Origin: Musa acuminata AAA Group
Taxonomy: Eukaryota; Streptophyta; Magnoliopsida; Zingiberales; Musaceae
Length of the DNA: 64,000 nt
Direction of reading: 5' to 3'
Assembly (NCBI RefSeq): GCF_036884655.1
Contig: NC_088345.1
Coordinates: 31,480,001-31,544,000 of the forward strand
The position numbers and the translations under genes are program-made. The notes under the pieces were generated by a model. The model was not told where the DNA came from. It did not search any database and saw nothing but the letters and a program-made list of their open reading frames with translations. Numbering within the stretch: position 1 is the first letter of the stretch; each line of letters starts with the position of its first letter. Below are positions 12,430 through 23,134 of this stretch, piece after piece.

Positions 12430-13018
12430 AGGCGGTTGCACCTCTTGACTGGAGAGGTGGCACCGCCTAGCAGAGCTCGAAGACTGAGCTCAGGCGATTG
12501 CACCTCTCTGCCAGAGCTCGAAGACTGAGCTCAGTGGTTGCATCGCCTGGCAGAGCTCGAAGTCTGAGCTCGGTGGTTGCATCACCTGGCAGAGCTCGAA
12601 ACTGAGCTCAGGCTGATGCACCTCTCTGCCAGAGGTGGTTGCACCTCTCTACCAGAGGTGGTTGCACCTCTCTGCCAGAGCTCGAAGATCGAGCTCAGGC
12701 GATGCATCACCTGTCCAAAGAGGTTGCACCTCTCTGCCAGAGCTTGAAGACCGAGCTCGGTGGTTGCACCTCTTGGCAGAGCTCGAAACTTGAGCTCTGG
12801 CGGTGCTACCTCTTGACAGAGGAGGTTGCACCGCCCAGTCTCGCTTGGAGACTGAGCCCTGGGCGGTTGCACCTCTTGGCTGGGGCGGTTGCACCGCCCA
12901 GTCCCGCTGGAAGACATGGCCTGGGCGGTTGCACCGCCTGGCTGGGGCGGTTGCACCGCCCAGTCCCGCAGCCCAGGCGGTTGCACCTCCTGTCCTAGGC
13001 GGTTGCACCGCCTGGTGC
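12430..13018. repeat. Palindrome array upstream of the E6 3' LTR TATA box
   Basis: Many variants of GCGGTTGCACCGCC and GGTTGCACCTC alternate with GAGCTCGAAGACTGAGCTC. Both are short inverted repeats. The ORFs that cross it on both strands are repeat artefacts. By position it would be the enhancer part of the LTR promoter. Confidence 0.9.
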
Positions 13019-13541
13019 AATCAGGGTCCGAATGGTTCGCTCCATTCGGCCCAATTTGAATCTTTTCAGGGGCCCAATTGCCCCAAGATTAAGCTAATGG
13101 GATCACCTCCCATTTTCAAGCTTAATCATCGTGCTAACTACGATTAACTCTAAGACAACTTCTGCAGCTATGCTCCGATGCGTCAATCGCTTCTTCCGGC
13201 GAGTTTCCGGCGAACTTCCGTCGATCATCCGATAAACCCTCGGTGATCCTTCTGCGGACATCCGGCATACTCCTGGACTTTGCGACGATCCACTTGGCGA
13301 GTTCCGACGAGCTTCGCTTGGCAAGCTTCTGGACTTCTCGGATCTGTTCTCGCTGAACCTCCGACAACCGTCCGAACTTCCGTCGAACTCTCGAACTCCC
13401 AACGTGATCATGATTTTGACTCCGGCGCAACACCTGCTGCTTGTCTTACTCTCATCGTAGTTAATCCTGCACACTTATCTCAACACATAGATTAGATAAC
13501 AAATGACAATTGACTTCATCATCAAAATCCGAGATTCAACA

Positions 13542-13555
13542 ATCTCCCCCTTTTT
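13542..13555 (-). other. E6 polypurine tract
   Basis: On the - strand AAAAAGGGGGAGAT abuts the 3' LTR start. This is the expected second-strand priming site. Confidence 0.9.
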
Positions 13556-14721
13556 GATGATGACAATCAATTGATAAAGGAGTTGTCCTTAACTCCCCCT
13601 ATCTATATGCCATAGTTGAGATAAGTCAACCTTGAATTCAAGACCTAAGAATTCAAGTGACGTATTGATAAGTTAGATCAGTTAAACTTATCAATGCTCC
13701 CATCATGATGCCCATCATGATGTATCTCTTCAAGTATGATGTCAAGGCATGACATACATCATTAAGTTTGTATGATAGTGTTTGTAACTATTCATCATGT
13801 AATCATATAAAGCTACGAAGGACTTTTTACATGATGCACACATTTGAGATTTTCTAGCAAGTTTGCATTTTCTTCACAATATAGAATATCAAATCAAGAC
13901 ATGATGCAAACTATAGCACATGTTCACATATCTCTTGGTGATGCAAGGATGGCATAACTATAACATTGTTTATAGCATCACTCAAGTATTTGCAACTATG
14001 ACATAGACATGATTATGGTAGTTCAGCTATGACATAGTGTTTATCAATTCATATGTTTCTCCCCCTTTGTCATCAACAAAAAGCATGATAGCATTTATCA
14101 AGCACATAAAGGAAGTCATGACACATATAATTCTTTGAATATCTCTTTATTGTTTGTTGCTCGAAGGAGGAAGGTCATTTTTCAAAAAGTTTTCATAAGA
14201 GTGTACAGGAACATCCCATTTTTAGCATACAAACCGAAAAATGAACTTCTTACATGCATTTGGTTAAAAATATTTGTCACATAATTTGTAACATATTATT
14301 TGATCAAGCGTTGTCAAGGCATGTAATAACATCCGAAAAATAATTTTAACTAGTTTAAGTATTCAGACACATCAACATTCCTAATTCTCTTCTTATGTAA
14401 TCAAATTGTTCTTCACATAGGCATGATGCCCATCATATTAGTAATAGCAACCATATCAATGCCATACTGCTGACTTATCAACTACATTGGTAAGTTGCTT
14501 CATATTTTTCAAGGCATAGGCTTTTAAACCTTTTTAGTTTCAGTGCAAAATCCGAGATAAACAATAAGAGATGTTTGCAAATATGCTTACACAAACAAAG
14601 ATAACCATATCAGGGTAACATATGTACAGCATATCAGGTAACCATAAAAACAAAGTCCTTCATGAATAACATAAGGAGTTTACAACATGTCATATCAAAA
14701 ACAGCAGATGTTCATACAAGC
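13556..14721 (-). other. E6 3' non-coding region with a false polypurine tract
   Basis: AT-rich DNA without open frames lies between the accessory ORF and the polypurine tract. On the - strand GTTGATGACAAAGGGGGAGA at 14058-14077 copies the form of the true tract about 0.5 kb upstream of it. E4, E8 and E11 carry the same kind of decoys. Confidence 0.75.
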
Positions 14722-15843
14722 TCATTCATGGGGTGGAAGATTAAAGTGCCTAAGTAAAGAGTCAAATTGTCGATGGATTTGCTGTAGCTCGGTTAGGATT
14801 TGATCTTGTCGAAGTTCAAGCCGTTCTTGTCTTTGTTCAAATCGGTCCATCCGAATCCCGATATCTTCGATGGATGATGTGTGAGTTTGCTCAACCGGAT
14901 GTGTTTCCTCAAAGGGACAGATCGGAGGAGATTGGGTACTCCTAAAGACTGGGGTTTCCGGCTCTGGTTCAGGTTCAGGTTCAGGCTGAGGGGGATCAGT
15001 TCTTCTAAGCATTTTAACCCAGTTACCGTTTCTATAGTGACATCTTAGTCGGTGAAGTAGATTTTTGTTTATTATGCTGAATCTATCTACTTTCATTACT
15101 TCTTCTTCTAGTGGTATTTGAATGTCGTAAGCTTTCATTATTCTAGTAATTATTCCACCATATGGGAGCATCATATCTTTCGTAGATAATTCTAACATAT
15201 TTTGTTGAATAAGATAGCCAAGACAGATGTCATGTCCCTTCAAGATAGAGTACATAGTTCCTAATTCTAGTTGACTTATTTCATCATGATGGTATTGCTT
15301 AGGAAGAATTATACTAGTCATGATATAATGAAGTATCTTAGTGTTCAAAGGCAATAGATGTTCACAACTTTTAGGAACCAATGCTATGTTAGGATTGGCA
15401 AAGATTGTTCCTAAGGCTTCAACATAGGATGTTCCAATACTTTCATCATCCCATGATCCTCTAAAGTAGAGTCCTATGCTTTTTATGGGAATGCCTATCA
15501 TATCACAAATGAATTTATCAGTGATTGAGATGTGTTGTCCCAAAAGATAGGTGGACATTCTTCCTTCATCATCTATTTGTATGTTATTGTAAAATAATCT
15601 AACAAGCCTAGGATAGATGGGTTCATTAATCTGCAAGATTGGAAGTAGATCTAGGTTTGCAAACCATTGGATGGTCTCTAAGTCTCTTAGTTCATTTAGA
15701 TCTACGTATTTTCCCTTAGTAATACATCTAAGTTCGAAAGAGGGAAATTTTTCAGCATGGTATTTTGAATCGAAAAGAGTGAAATCAAACTCTTCTACTA
15801 ATCTCCTCTTTCCCTTGTCCCTTGAGGATCTTCTAGATCCCAT
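14722..15843 (-). CDS. E6 accessory ORF (env-like / 'putative plant transposon protein' type)
   Basis: An intact 373-residue frame downstream of gag. Residues 1-15 are basic (MGSRRSSRDKGKRR). The core around 60-120 contains IYPRLVRLFYNN and LLGQHISITDKFICDMIGIP. This order, a conserved LVR-FY block followed by a G--I-I block and IGIP, resembles the plant-specific 'putative plant transposon protein' domain known from retroelement third ORFs. Residues 286-297 are a PEPEPEPEPEPE hinge, and 328-367 form a probable coiled coil rich in Arg, Gln and Leu. I see no signal peptide or transmembrane helix, so 'envelope' in a membrane sense is not supported. The start is the first ATG after a pyrimidine-rich leader. 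Function is unknown; binding to Gag or RNA is a guess. Family assignment is from memory. Confidence 0.75.
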   Translation of the reverse strand: MGSRRSSRDKGKRRLVEEFDFTLFDSKYHAEKFPSFELRCITKGKYVDLNELRDLETIQWFANLDLLPILQINEPIYPRLVRLFYNNIQIDDEGRMSTYLLGQHISITDKFICDMIGIPIKSIGLYFRGSWDDESIGTSYVEALGTIFANPNIALVPKSCEHLLPLNTKILHYIMTSIILPKQYHHDEISQLELGTMYSILKGHDICLGYLIQQNMLELSTKDMMLPYGGIITRIMKAYDIQIPLEEEVMKVDRFSIINKNLLHRLRCHYRNGNWVKMLRRTDPPQPEPEPEPEPETPVFRSTQSPPICPFEETHPVEQTHTSSIEDIGIRMDRFEQRQERLELRQDQILTELQQIHRQFDSLLRHFNLPPHE

Positions 15844-16562
15844 AACTACTGCTGTTTAGAGGGATGATGATAAGCTAAAGTAAATGAAGAACAAAATAGA
15901 ATTTAAGAGCTTCTTAGAGAGTACCTTTGTGAAATCTTCAAGAGAAGGAAGGATTCTTGATGTTTTGCTCCGAAATGGGAGGTATTTGGAAGGCTTAGAG
16001 GAGTGAAATGGGAATGGAGGAGACTTGGAAGAGTAGAGGAGGAAATGGGGGTGAGTTGGGGTCGGTTCCATAGCCGGCCCTAGTGTGGGTTTAAAGGGCA
16101 GAGCTGCTGGCGGTTGCACCTCTGGCTGGAGCGGTGCAACCTCTGGCAACCCGTGATAGCTGGAGGTGCCACCGCCAGCTGGAGAGGTGCCACCGCCTGC
16201 AGCCAGTGAGCACCTAATATGATTTGATTAGGGAGCCTTTGCCTTGAGGAGAGTTTCAGAGCAATTAATGTTTGTTACATGATTTCGTATGAGTTTTTAT
16301 TTAAGGAAGAAGCTCTTGTACGATCAAGATAGATCTTTTAACGTGCATACGTATGTTTGTTTGGTATCCCTTTTAAGATCATGACATATTTATGTGAATT
16401 TGGATATCATACGTTTCTAATAAGGTTGTATCGTATTTGTGATTTCACAACTTCCACTTGTTACTTAAGCGTTGCGAGTTCCTTTTTGATTCTTGGTTTA
16501 TGACCATTGAGAGTCAAGGAGCAGAATATTATTTCTTGCTCCGGCCTAGACTTTTAATGTTT
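15844..16562 (-). promoter_or_regulatory. E6 spacer between gag and accessory ORF, possible internal promoter
   Basis: No gene. On the - strand it contains, from 16203 to 16100, a small array of the same GGTGCCACCGCC / GCGGTTGCACCTC boxes as the LTR palindrome array. A C/T-rich leader-like stretch then runs to the accessory ORF start, with a possible intron (GTACTCTC donor near 15926, TCTGTTTAG-like acceptor near 15856). The layout looks like an enhancer plus 5' leader for separate expression of the ORF; this is inference. Confidence 0.4.
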
Positions 16563-18146
16563 TTATAGGAAGGGATGATCTTTAGGAACCCATTTGCTTT
16601 TGGGTGCCTCATAAATAGATCTACATTTTCTATCATGTTGCATAGAGTTTATCATGGTTCCTTTAGGAACCCAAATTAATTTGTTTGGACTTATTTTCTT
16701 GAATGGACAACAATGTGTCTTGTGTCCAGATTTGCAACAAAAGTTGCACTTGGTTTGGTGTTGAACATGTAAGATGGAGCCTTTTACGAAGGTGGTTGGA
16801 TTTTGGTGAGGATTTCTCACAAATCCAATCCCGCTCCTTTTTGGAATGTGACCCTTGTTTGCAAGGATCATGTTTAATGACTTGCTACCGACCTCGAATT
16901 TCTTCAAGGTGTCCTTGAGTAGCAGGTTTTCTTTTTGCATAGTTTCTAGATCATGACATTTGATACATGAATTTAAACTATCATGATGTTCGACTTTTAA
17001 CTTATCAAACTCACAAGTAAGACTATCATGCATCTTTTCCAGCAATTTATATTTTCTACTTATACTCTTGCATTCGTCAAATAAGTCATTGAAGGCATTT
17101 AATAATTCATCGAAAGATAAATCAGCATCTAATATATCCGTTACCTCTTCTCCGATGGCCATTAAGGCGTAATGAGCAACTTGCTCGGTGTTGGACTCCT
17201 CTTCTTCAGATGCGCTCGAGTCATCCCATGTTGCTTGAAGAGCCTTCTTCTTTGATGTTCTTCTTTTGACTTAGGGACAATCATTCTTGTAGTGTCCTGG
17301 CTTTTTACATTCGTAGCAGATCACTTGGTCCTTCTTGGGTTCAAGTTTATTTTTCACATCGTTTTTAAACTTGTTTCTTTTGAAGAATTTCTTAAACTTT
17401 CTTGTCAAAAGTGCCAAGTCATCATCACAGTCCTCATCACTTGAGTTTTCTCTCAAGTGGCATTCAGAAGTTTTAAGTGCCATATCCTTCCTGTTCTTTG
17501 GAAGGATGTCTTCTTGCTCTTCATGAGCTTTGCAAGTCATTTCGTAGGTCATTAATGACCCGATTAGTTCTTCAAGAGGGAAGTTGCGCAGATCTTTTGC
17601 CTCTTGAATGGCAGTGACTTTAGGATCCCAACTTTTAGGAAGGGATCTTAGTATTTTATTTACGAGTTCAAAATCCGAAAAACTTTTTCCGAGTCCTTTT
17701 AGACCGTTGACGACATCCGTGAAACGGGTAAACATGTCGCCAATGGTTTCACTCGGTTTCATTCGGAAAAGTTCAAAAGAATGCAGCAATAGATTGATTT
17801 TTGACTCTTTCACTCTACTTGTGCCCTCGTGGGTCACTTCAAGTGTGTGCCAAATATCAAATGCAGTTTCGCAAGTTGAAACACGATTAAACTCGTTTTT
17901 ATCAAGTGCGCAAAATAGGGCATTCATAGCCTTTGCATTAAGAGCGAAAGCCTTCTTCTCCGAATCGTTCCAATCGATCATTGGAAGAGAAGATTTTGAA
18001 AATCCATTTTCAACAAGGTTCCACAGTTCAAAATCCATAGAAATAAGAAAGATCCTCATTCGGGTCTTCCAGTAGGTGTAGTCCGTTCCATAGAACATGG
18101 GTGGACGTGTAATAGAATGCCCCTCTTGGTTTCCGGCGAATGCCAT
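16563..18146 (-). pseudogene. E6 gag, full length with one in-frame stop
   Basis: One frame of 528 codons interrupted by a single TAA at 17271-17273. Residues 1-240 are the copia-type gag core (YTYWKTRMRIFL at about 24, CETAFDIWHTLEVTHEGTSR, FELVNKILRSLPKSWDPKVT). The first zinc knuckle, CYECKKPGHYKNDC (CX2CX4HX4C), is at about 277-290, and the stop follows the next proline. After the stop come a coiled-coil segment (SFDELLNAFNDLFDECKS) and a second knuckle, CNFCCKSGHKTHCC, at about 467-480. The frame then ends at WVPKDHPFL, just where Sirevirus protease would start. Gag packages element RNA into particles. The stop may be a recent mutation or may yield a short Gag. Confidence 0.85.
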
Positions 18147-18182
18147 CTCTCTTGGGTTTTAATCCTTTAGAGAGTTAACCTT

Positions 18183-18194
18183 GCTCTGATACCA
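18183..18194 (-). other. E6 primer-binding site (tRNA-iMet)
   Basis: On the - strand TGGTATCAGAGC lies two bases after the 5' LTR. It is complementary to the 3' end of plant initiator tRNA-Met, the usual primer of copia and Sirevirus elements. Confidence 0.92.
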
Positions 18195-18321
18195 ATTGTT
18201 AGGATCGAGAGCACTAAGAGGGGGGGGGTGAATTAGTGCAGCGGAAATCTTACAGTAATTTAAAAACGAAAGCTGCGTTCGTCCGATAAAAAACGATTTC
18301 GATATAAAAGCATAATCACAG

Positions 18322-18703
18322 TGCAGTTTGCGTCTAAGCGCAGTTTTGTGTCTAAGCGCAGTTTGCGTCTAAGCACAGTTTGCGTCTAAGCACAGTTTGC
18401 GTCTAAGCGTAGTTTGCGTCTAAGCGCAGTTTGCGTCTAAACTCAGTTTTACGTCCAAACGCAGTTTTACGTCTAAACGCAGTTTTGCGTCTAAACGCAG
18501 TTTTGCGTCTAAACGCAGTTTTGCGTCTAAACGCAGTTTTACGTCTAAACGCAATTTTACGTCTAAACGCAGTTTTACGTCTAAACGCAGTTTTACGTCT
18601 AAACGCAATTTTACGTCTAAACGCAGTTTTACGTCTAAACGCAGTTTTGCGTCTAAACGTAGTTTTATGTCTAAACGTAACTTTACGTCTAAATGTAGTT
18701 TTG
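18322..18703. repeat. 18-bp VNTR in the E6 5' LTR
   Basis: Tandem ACGTCTAAACGCAGTTTT units with a longer block of the variant TTTGCGTCTAAGC(G/A)CAG at the left than in the other LTR. The two LTRs were identical at insertion, so the difference arose afterwards. Confidence 0.92.
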
Positions 18704-19300
18704 CACCTTGAAAAGCGTTTTACGTAGAAAGCAGTTTGCAGTTATAAATGGAATCCGAATGTAAGCGTAAACTGCAGTGTGAAGATCGTACGAAAACACG
18801 ATTTACGTTTGAATGCAGATTCTGAAAGATCAGAGCTTAGAAACTCGTTCGTAAAGGCGCAGAGGGCAGTAGCAATGTAGGAGGTTTGCAGTAATGATAA
18901 AGTGCTCAAGGTAAAAGCAAACCAGAGATTTAGAGTGGTTCGGTCAGTCTTGACCTACTCCACTTTTGGCTTCCTCCTCCGACGAGGTCACCGACGTCAA
19001 CTAGCTGCCTTCCTTCAATGGGCGAAGGCTAACTGCCCTTTTACAGTTTCTCTCCTTTTGACAGGCTTAGGAGACAACCTTTACAGATCCTTTCTCTCCT
19101 CTCTTTACAACTCAAGACTTAAAGAACAGAAGGAGGAGAACTTTAGGACTTTACACAAATTTGAGCTCTTAGAATCACTGAAAAGATCAACAATTCGGTG
19201 TGGATCTGTATCCTTTCAGTGTTGAATGGGTAGGGTATTTATAGGCCCCAACCCAATTCAAATTTGGAGCTCAAAACGATCAAATCCCGGAATTCCGGGA

Positions 19301-19889
19301 TCAGGCGGTTGCACCTCTTGACTGGAGAGGTGGCACCGCCTGGCAGAGCTCGAAGACTGAGCTCAGGCGATTGCACCTCTCTGCCAGAGCTCGAAGACTG
19401 AGCTCAGTGGTTGCATCGCCTGGCAGAGCTCGAAGTCTGAGCTCGGTGGTTGCATCACCTGGCAGAGCTCGAAACTGAGCTCAGGCTGATGCACCTCTCT
19501 GCCAGAGGTGGTTGCACCTCTCTGCCAGAGGTGGTTGCACCTCTCTGCCAGAGCTCGAAGACCGAGCTCAGGCGATGCATCACCTGTCCAAAGAGGTTGC
19601 ACCTCTCTGCCAGAGCTTGAAGACCGAGCTCGGTGGTTGCACCTCTTGGCAGAGCTCGAAACTTGAGCTCTGGCGGTGCTACCTCTTGACAGAGGAGGTT
19701 GCACCGCCCAGTCTCGCTTGGAGACTGAGCCCTGGGCGGTTGCACCTCTTGGCTGGGGCGGTTGCACCGCCCAGTCCCGCTGGAAGACATGGCCTGGGCG
19801 GTTGCACCGCCTGGCTGGGGCGGTTGCACCGCCCAGTCCCGCAGCCCAGGCGGTTGCACCTCCTGTCCTAGGCGGTTGCACCGCCTGGT
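19301..19889. repeat. Palindrome array in the E6 5' LTR
   Basis: Near-identical copy of 12430-13018, with the same alternation of GCGGTTGCACCGCC-like boxes and GAGCTCGAAG boxes upstream of the TATA box on the - strand. Confidence 0.9.
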
Positions 19890-20414
19890 GCAATCAGGGT
19901 CCGAATGGTTCGCTCCATTCGGCCCAATTTGAATCTTTTCAGGGGCCCAATTGCCCCAAGATTAAGCTAATGGGATCACCTCCCATTTTCAAGCTTAATC
20001 ATCGTGCTAACTACGATTAACTCTAAGACAACTTCTGCAGCTATGCTCCGATGCGTCAATCGCTTCTTCCGGCGAGTTTCCGGCGAACTTCCGTCGATCA
20101 TCCGATAAACCCTCGGTGATCCTTCTGCGGACATCCGGCATACTCCTGGACTTTGCGATGATCCATTTGGCGAGTTTCGACGAGCTTCGCTTGGCAAGCT
20201 TCTGGACTTCTCGGATCTGTTCTCGCTGAACCTCCGACGACCGTCCGAACTTCCGTCGAACTCTCGAACTCCCAACGTGATCATGATTTTGACTCCGACG
20301 CAACACCTGCTGCTTGTCTTACTCTCATCGTAGTTAATCCTGCATACTTATCTCAACACATAGATTAGATAACAAATGACAATTGACTTCATCATCAAAA
20401 TCCGAGATTCAACA

Positions 20415-21336
20415 TGTTGGTCATTCAGAAATGGATGGACCATATTATGTTATGATCCCACTTCACCTTCTATGTGTTTGATATGATATCCAAAGCTTTG
20501 GCTATGTTTCTATGCATGCTTTGGATAAGAATGAAATGAATGCATCGTTATGTGACATTTGAGCTTCTATTCATGTTTTGTTCTTTGATATATTTCTGAA
20601 ATGTTATAAGACTTTGTTATACCTTAAAAACTACCATATGTCATCGTATGCTCCTTATGCCAATGATATGCTCCAGTTATCTTTCCTCGATTGTATAAAC
20701 AAAACGTGATTCAAACGAAATGACATCGTAATTCTGCATTCATGATATCCAAATTGCTCCTTACGTCTTTGTTATGCCTTGAAATTACCATATGTCATCG
20801 ATATGCTCCTTATGCCAATGATATACTCCAATTACATTTCCTCGATTGTATAAATAAAACGTGCTTCGAACGATATGATATTGTAATTCTGCATTCAAAC
20901 AAAGCATGCTACTGTTTCACCCTGTATCTCTGCTTTGTATTTTGATACCTCATTTGTTTGAAAACTGTCCTCTTTGCTATGGATATGTTAGTCATTTGCT
21001 GAGCTTTATATGCTCACCCCGTTGCTATATAAATTTTTCAGGATAGCTTATCGCTCACTAAAATGTGTAAATTGGTTTGAGGCAGTGGAAGACTAGAAGA
21101 TTTTGGGGCAAATATTTTGTACATGATAGGTTGATGTTGTATTAGTTCTTTTTGGGTGTAATGAAATATCAATGACAAATCTAGATTGATGTATCTTGTA
21201 AATATTTGAAAAGTACCTCTTACGTTAGGATTTTGAAAATGTTAAGTCTAAACTGTGTACTGATATAAACATGTAGTACATGTTGGTTTTGTGATTACGT
21301 TAATTGCCGCGCTTATGGATTTATGATATAGTTATT
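20415..21336. other. E5 solo LTR, middle segment with tandem duplication
   Basis: Non-coding AT-rich DNA between E6 and E7. A segment of about 150 bp is present twice (about 20613-20745 and 20766-20895). The copies share ACCATATGTCATCG, TATGCTCCTTATGCCAATGA and TTTCCTCGATTGTATAAA with scattered changes. It ends with the GTTAT target duplication of E7 at 21332-21336. Confidence 0.7.
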
Positions 21337-22828
21337 GTTGGGAAATCATGGGGGGCGACATCATATGTGCAGCGGAAGAACAAGAAAACAAAAATTCCCG
21401 ATTCCCAAAAAGATGTTCGTCGTCGTGCGAAGATTGGTGTGCAAAAATCCGCAAAACACAAAACTGCATATAGAGATTGTGTTACCTAGGGAGATCGTAT
21501 ATCCCTGTTTCCTTGCAGATCCTTAGGAGAGGGTGAAGGAGGTCAAGCGTCCTCCTCTCTAGCGGTAATCCACACAGTAGGGTTGCGACGACCCTCCTCA
21601 AAACTCCAGGCCTACTCTGAGGTGGAGAGGGAGAGGAGAATAGGAAAGGCAAGCAAAGACTCTAGCCTATGAGGCAGTGAATCCCTCCTATTTATAGAGA
21701 TCCCGTGTCAAACCCTAATGGGTCCTTCCCTAGTGGGTATTGGATCTGCATCCAATAAGACAAGGGCTCCGTCGAATATCTCATATCCGAACCTCTACTC
21801 ATCGCAATGCCTACCATATGTGTGTGACCCTCTAGGCCCAATATCGAGCTGGCCGTGAGTCATACCTGTCAGAACTCCTTCTAATTGAGTGAATTATTAT
21901 CTCTGTAATAATTCACTTGACTCATCGACTACGGACGTACTAGGCCACTACGCCGTAATCCCCAGACGATACAGGGGAATCCAATCCTTTGGACCTGTCT
22001 GTCCTTAGTTACCATGTACCTATAGTCCCTCATCCATCTAATATCCCAGAGACCGTATATCGAGTATGGTGCTGTCAGACCCATACGGTTTCTACTCAAG
22101 TCTCGCTCTAATCGGATTCTCCTGGAGAACTCTTTCTCTCTCAACCCGAATGACCCTGGCCAGGGATTTGTCTGAGCAAGAACATATGGGATATTCCTCT
22201 CATGACGCCGAGAGTTGATGATCCTCTGTCGACACTCAATAGCCCTCGTAAGGTCGACTACCACTCCCAATGACCAGTTGTACTAGATCTGGGACAGCCA
22301 AACCTATAAGTCTGGTATCAAAGAGTGGAGCACTCATACAGGACATCCTTGGTGTCTCAAGTCTAAGGACCAGATACACCACTAGGACTACGGAATCGCT
22401 GTCTAACAATAAGGCATCATCAACCATCCAGCATTCCGTAAGCGGATCAATCAGTGAACTCATTCTCCAATGAGCACCTGTACTGTATCCCTAGTGTCCC
22501 TACACGAGCAGCTATGAGACCAGCTGCATCCATCATATGGACGGGTATACAGCACACCAGTCTATCCGATTATCACGATGTCCCTCTCAAGTAACCTATG
22601 ACCGGGATTATTTAGGATATGTGTTTAAAGGTGAATCGATCTCATTATCGTGATCTCATCACGATCCGATTCCCATTGCACAAATCCAAGGACATCACAA
22701 TATATATATGCATTTATGCAATAGTTATAAAGTGATATACGCCAAAATATAATAAATAAAAAGATTTTGTATCAAGTCACACGTGCCATCACTCACGTGA
22801 TTGGCTTGCTGGGCACCTATGACTAGCA
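21337..22828 (-). repeat. E7 3' LTR (1,492 bp)
   Basis: From TGTTGGGAAATC to CACCTATGACTAGCA. A TATAAATA on the - strand is at 21689-21696. The two ORF-like frames at its right end (22236-22473) recur in the other LTR and in E2 and E3. They are chance open frames of the LTR. Confidence 0.95.
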
Positions 22829-22843
22829 ATCTCTCACTTGACC
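22829..22843 (-). other. E7 polypurine tract
   Basis: On the - strand GGTCAAGTGAGAGAT directly precedes the 3' LTR. It is less pure than the tract of the Sirevirus-like elements, as in many copia elements. Confidence 0.7.
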
Positions 22844-23134
22844 TAAAGCCAATCACCTATGTGTCTGATCCCCATCAGACCCCTGTGACGCTCAAAGACA
22901 ATCTGAGACAACGGCTTAGTCAGTGGATCTGCAATGTTATCTTCGGATGGAACTCTTTCCACTACTACATCTCCTCAGGTTACGATCTCTCTTATAAGCT
23001 GGAACCTCCTCAGAACACTTCTGATGAGACCCGGGTTCCCTTATTTGAGTAATCACCCCATAGTTGTCGCAATATAAGGAAGTCGACTTGTTGCTATCTG
23101 TATCGACTCCCAAATCTGTGATGAACTTCTTCAC

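Larger units (their letters stand above)
11321..13541 (-). repeat. E6 3' LTR (2,221 bp)
   Basis: Bounded by TGTTAGGATC at the left and GAGATTCAACA at 13541, which on its own strand reads TGTTGAATCTCGG...CCTAACA. It contains, in + order, a G-run at 11346-11355, the 18-bp VNTR (11454-11837), a reverse TATA box (12363-12370), the palindrome array (12430-13018) and degenerate CGGAAGTTCG repeats (13160-13400). Confidence 0.95.
11321..20414 (-). mobile_element. E6: young pol-less Sirevirus-like element with gag and accessory ORF
   Basis: The element runs TG...CA with a perfect 5-bp target duplication TGTTG (11316-11320 and 20415-20419). On the - strand the order is 5' LTR (20414-18197), tRNA-iMet primer site, gag (18146-16563), a spacer, accessory ORF (15843-14722), non-coding sequence with a false and a true polypurine tract, and 3' LTR (13541-11321). 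No protease, integrase, RT or RNase H motif is found. A hand comparison of the LTRs outside the VNTR shows roughly a dozen substitutions in about 1.9 kb, so insertion is recent. It is probably mobilised, if at all, by an autonomous Sirevirus elsewhere. Confidence 0.9.
18197..20414 (-). repeat. E6 5' LTR (2,218 bp)
   Basis: Same structure as the 3' LTR: VNTR at about 18322-18703, TATA box on the - strand at 19236-19243, palindrome array at 19301-19889. Outside the VNTR only about a dozen base differences from the other LTR were seen by eye. Within the VNTR the unit order and number differ, with extra GCGTCTAAGC-type units here. Confidence 0.95.

Noticed and set aside
12582..13147. Overlapping frames rich in Cys, Pro and Gly on both strands (also 19363-20020, 37703-38177, 43939-44413)
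   Set aside because: They read through the palindromic promoter arrays of LTRs. The same DNA is open in several frames and lies upstream of the TATA box.
13103..13474. Arg/Ser-rich frames in the E6 LTR (also 19976-20306, 37067-37312, 43303-43548, 8685-8926)
   Set aside because: They lie in the degenerate CGGAAGTTCG repeat part or U3 start of LTRs, in more than one frame, with no conservation beyond that of the DNA.
22236..22473. Opposed short frames in the copia LTR (also 3631-3901 and 29223-29460)
   Set aside because: They occur in every LTR copy of the family, including dead ones, and overlap on both strands. No sign of a real protein.
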